Part shown: positions 63,257 to 64,000 of the stretch, piece by piece | Layout of the letters: every line of letters starts with the position of its first letter | How positions within the stretch are numbered: the stretch's first letter is position 1 | NCBI GenBank assembly: GCA_002709045.1 | Contig: PAPJ01000016.1 | Span: 65,598-129,597 of the forward strand | From: Planctomycetaceae bacterium | GTDB taxonomy: Bacteria > Planctomycetota > Planctomycetia > Pirellulales > Pirellulaceae | Length of the DNA: 64,000 nucleotides | Direction of reading: 5' to 3' | The notes under the pieces: model-generated | Told to the model about the DNA's origin: nothing | The model's input: only the letters and a program-made list of their open reading frames with translations | Database searches by the model: none | Position numbers and translations under genes: made by a program

Positions 63257-64000
63257 ATGAAACGCTCACTAAGAAAAGCAGGTTTTACACTGCTTGAAGT
63301 CCTCATGGTAGTCGCCATGTTGGCAATTGTCGGTGGTGCTATCATCACCAGTTATGGTGGTCTTGAAGACAAGGCTGCTAAAGGTACAGCGACTCACTCG
63401 ATCGCTGCTATTACCGAAGCATTTTTGGTATACCAGTCAACTGAAGGTGGTTTACCAAACAATTTGGAAACCATGGCAGCCGCTACTCCAACTGCTCCTG
63501 CTTATCAAGCAGCTGAATTGGACAATAGTGCAAATGCTGTAACCGGCGAAGTATTGGCTGGAAATCTAAGACCCGACAAATTACCCGGGAAATTTGGGAT
63601 GCAGACAGCTGCTGCTGGCCATATCGCTGCTTTGAAGGCTGCTGGTATTACCAAAATTCGTTATATGGATCTCAAGGGTAATGACGAGACTGTAGCTACT
63701 CTGGATATTAAAGCTGCGGATGGTACCGACGCTACAAATGTGGGTCCTCTTTCATCAATTTCTATCCCACAGCATGCATTCGAGGCACCTCGTCCAGGTG
63801 ATAAAAGAAACCGTGGTCGTGGTTTTTATCTCAACTTAAATGCTGATCCTGTCCCGACCCCAAAACTGGCGTATTGGGGAGATGCTAAAGGAGATGGAGT
63901 TACTCCTGGTGGTTACAATGTCATCAAAGTTGGTGGTCAAACTAATCACATTTTGGTTGGTCTGGGATTGGGTAATGCTTCTAACCTAGTTGGTGAAGGT
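63257..64000 (+). CDS. Type II secretion/type IV pilus-like pseudopilin (3' truncated by window edge)
   Basis: The gene starts at ATG 63257 with a good TAGGAG ribosome binding site and stays open to the window end (248 codons). The N-terminus is a class III prepilin leader, basic residues then AGFTLLEVLMVVAMLAIVGG: cleavage after the Gly before FTLLE leaves the usual Glu5 and a hydrophobic helix. The ~220 residues seen beyond it are rich in Ala, Gly and Thr, with no Cys. The size points to a GspG/GspH-like or planctomycete-specific pseudopilin. It is probably exported and assembled on a T2SS- or pilus-type platform, whose genes are not in this window. Confidence 0.88.
   Translation, partial: MKRSLRKAGFTLLEVLMVVAMLAIVGGAIITSYGGLEDKAAKGTATHSIAAITEAFLVYQSTEGGLPNNLETMAAATPTAPAYQAAELDNSANAVTGEVLAGNLRPDKLPGKFGMQTAAAGHIAALKAAGITKIRYMDLKGNDETVATLDIKAADGTDATNVGPLSSISIPQHAFEAPRPGDKRNRGRGFYLNLNADPVPTPKLAYWGDAKGDGVTPGGYNVIKVGGQTNHILVGLGLGNASNLVGEG

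Overview
The window is a piece of a planctomycete (Planctomycetota) chromosome, about 47% G+C by eye. The lineage call rests on families largely confined to, or greatly expanded in, that phylum: DUF1549/DUF1553 cytochrome-like proteins paired with DUF1501 proteins, PVC-type propeller/HEAT/cytochrome c fusions, a DUF1598 protein, a CotH protein with EF-hands, and a small lipoprotein ending in a TRSPRDFL...NPPTIG signature. Genes are packed on both strands. I found no tRNA, rRNA, CRISPR array, transposase or phage gene. Several starts appear to be TTG or GTG.

Layout. 1-9 kb: the last two steps of a Weimberg-type pentose oxidation (FAH-fold dehydratase, cut by the left edge, then a 2,5-dioxovalerate-type aldehyde dehydrogenase), a TPR protein, pterin carbinolamine dehydratase, a convergent protoporphyrinogen oxidase, a Gfo/Idh/MocA oxidoreductase and a glycine-rich DUF1598 protein with a clear terminator. 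9-17 kb: a minus-strand run (large exported protein, small anchored protein, glycerate 2-kinase), then a coiled-coil protein, a Ser/Thr kinase with a degenerate receiver domain, and a MATE transporter. 17-24 kb: two DUF1549/DUF1553 proteins, one behind an ECF sigma factor and carrying an N-terminal anti-sigma-like membrane segment, the other ahead of a DUF1501 protein. 24-32 kb: an MsbA-like ABC exporter, a small lipoprotein, a fatty-acid-synthesis-like cluster (hotdog dehydratase, extended ACP, hotdog protein with altered active site, FabF), thioredoxin and two small conserved proteins.

32-43 kb: an S1-domain protein, a CrtI-like oxidoreductase, an EamA transporter, an M50 protease, a DUF11-repeat protein, a GH88/105-like protein and a second DUF1501 protein. 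43-51 kb: a minus-strand operon of a ceramidase-like hydrolase and two paralogous PVC cytochromes. 51-58 kb: an esterase, a DUF4956-CotH pair, an aldo/keto reductase and monomeric isocitrate dehydrogenase. 58-64 kb: a broken ankyrin lipoprotein gene, an acyltransferase-3 split by a long ankyrin-repeat insert, a PQQ-like propeller protein, and a pseudopilin gene (cut by the right edge) preceded by three strong hairpins.

The strongest candidates for something undescribed are the ankyrin-split acyltransferase with its broken ankyrin lipoprotein neighbour, the sigma-factor partner that keeps a DUF1549/DUF1553 body but has lost its CxxCH heme motif, and the fatty-acid-like cluster in which one hotdog protein has Tyr in place of the catalytic His beside an ACP with an unusual insert. 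Starts were moved inside the longest reading frame where a ribosome binding site, signal peptide or family start supported it; each such choice is stated.
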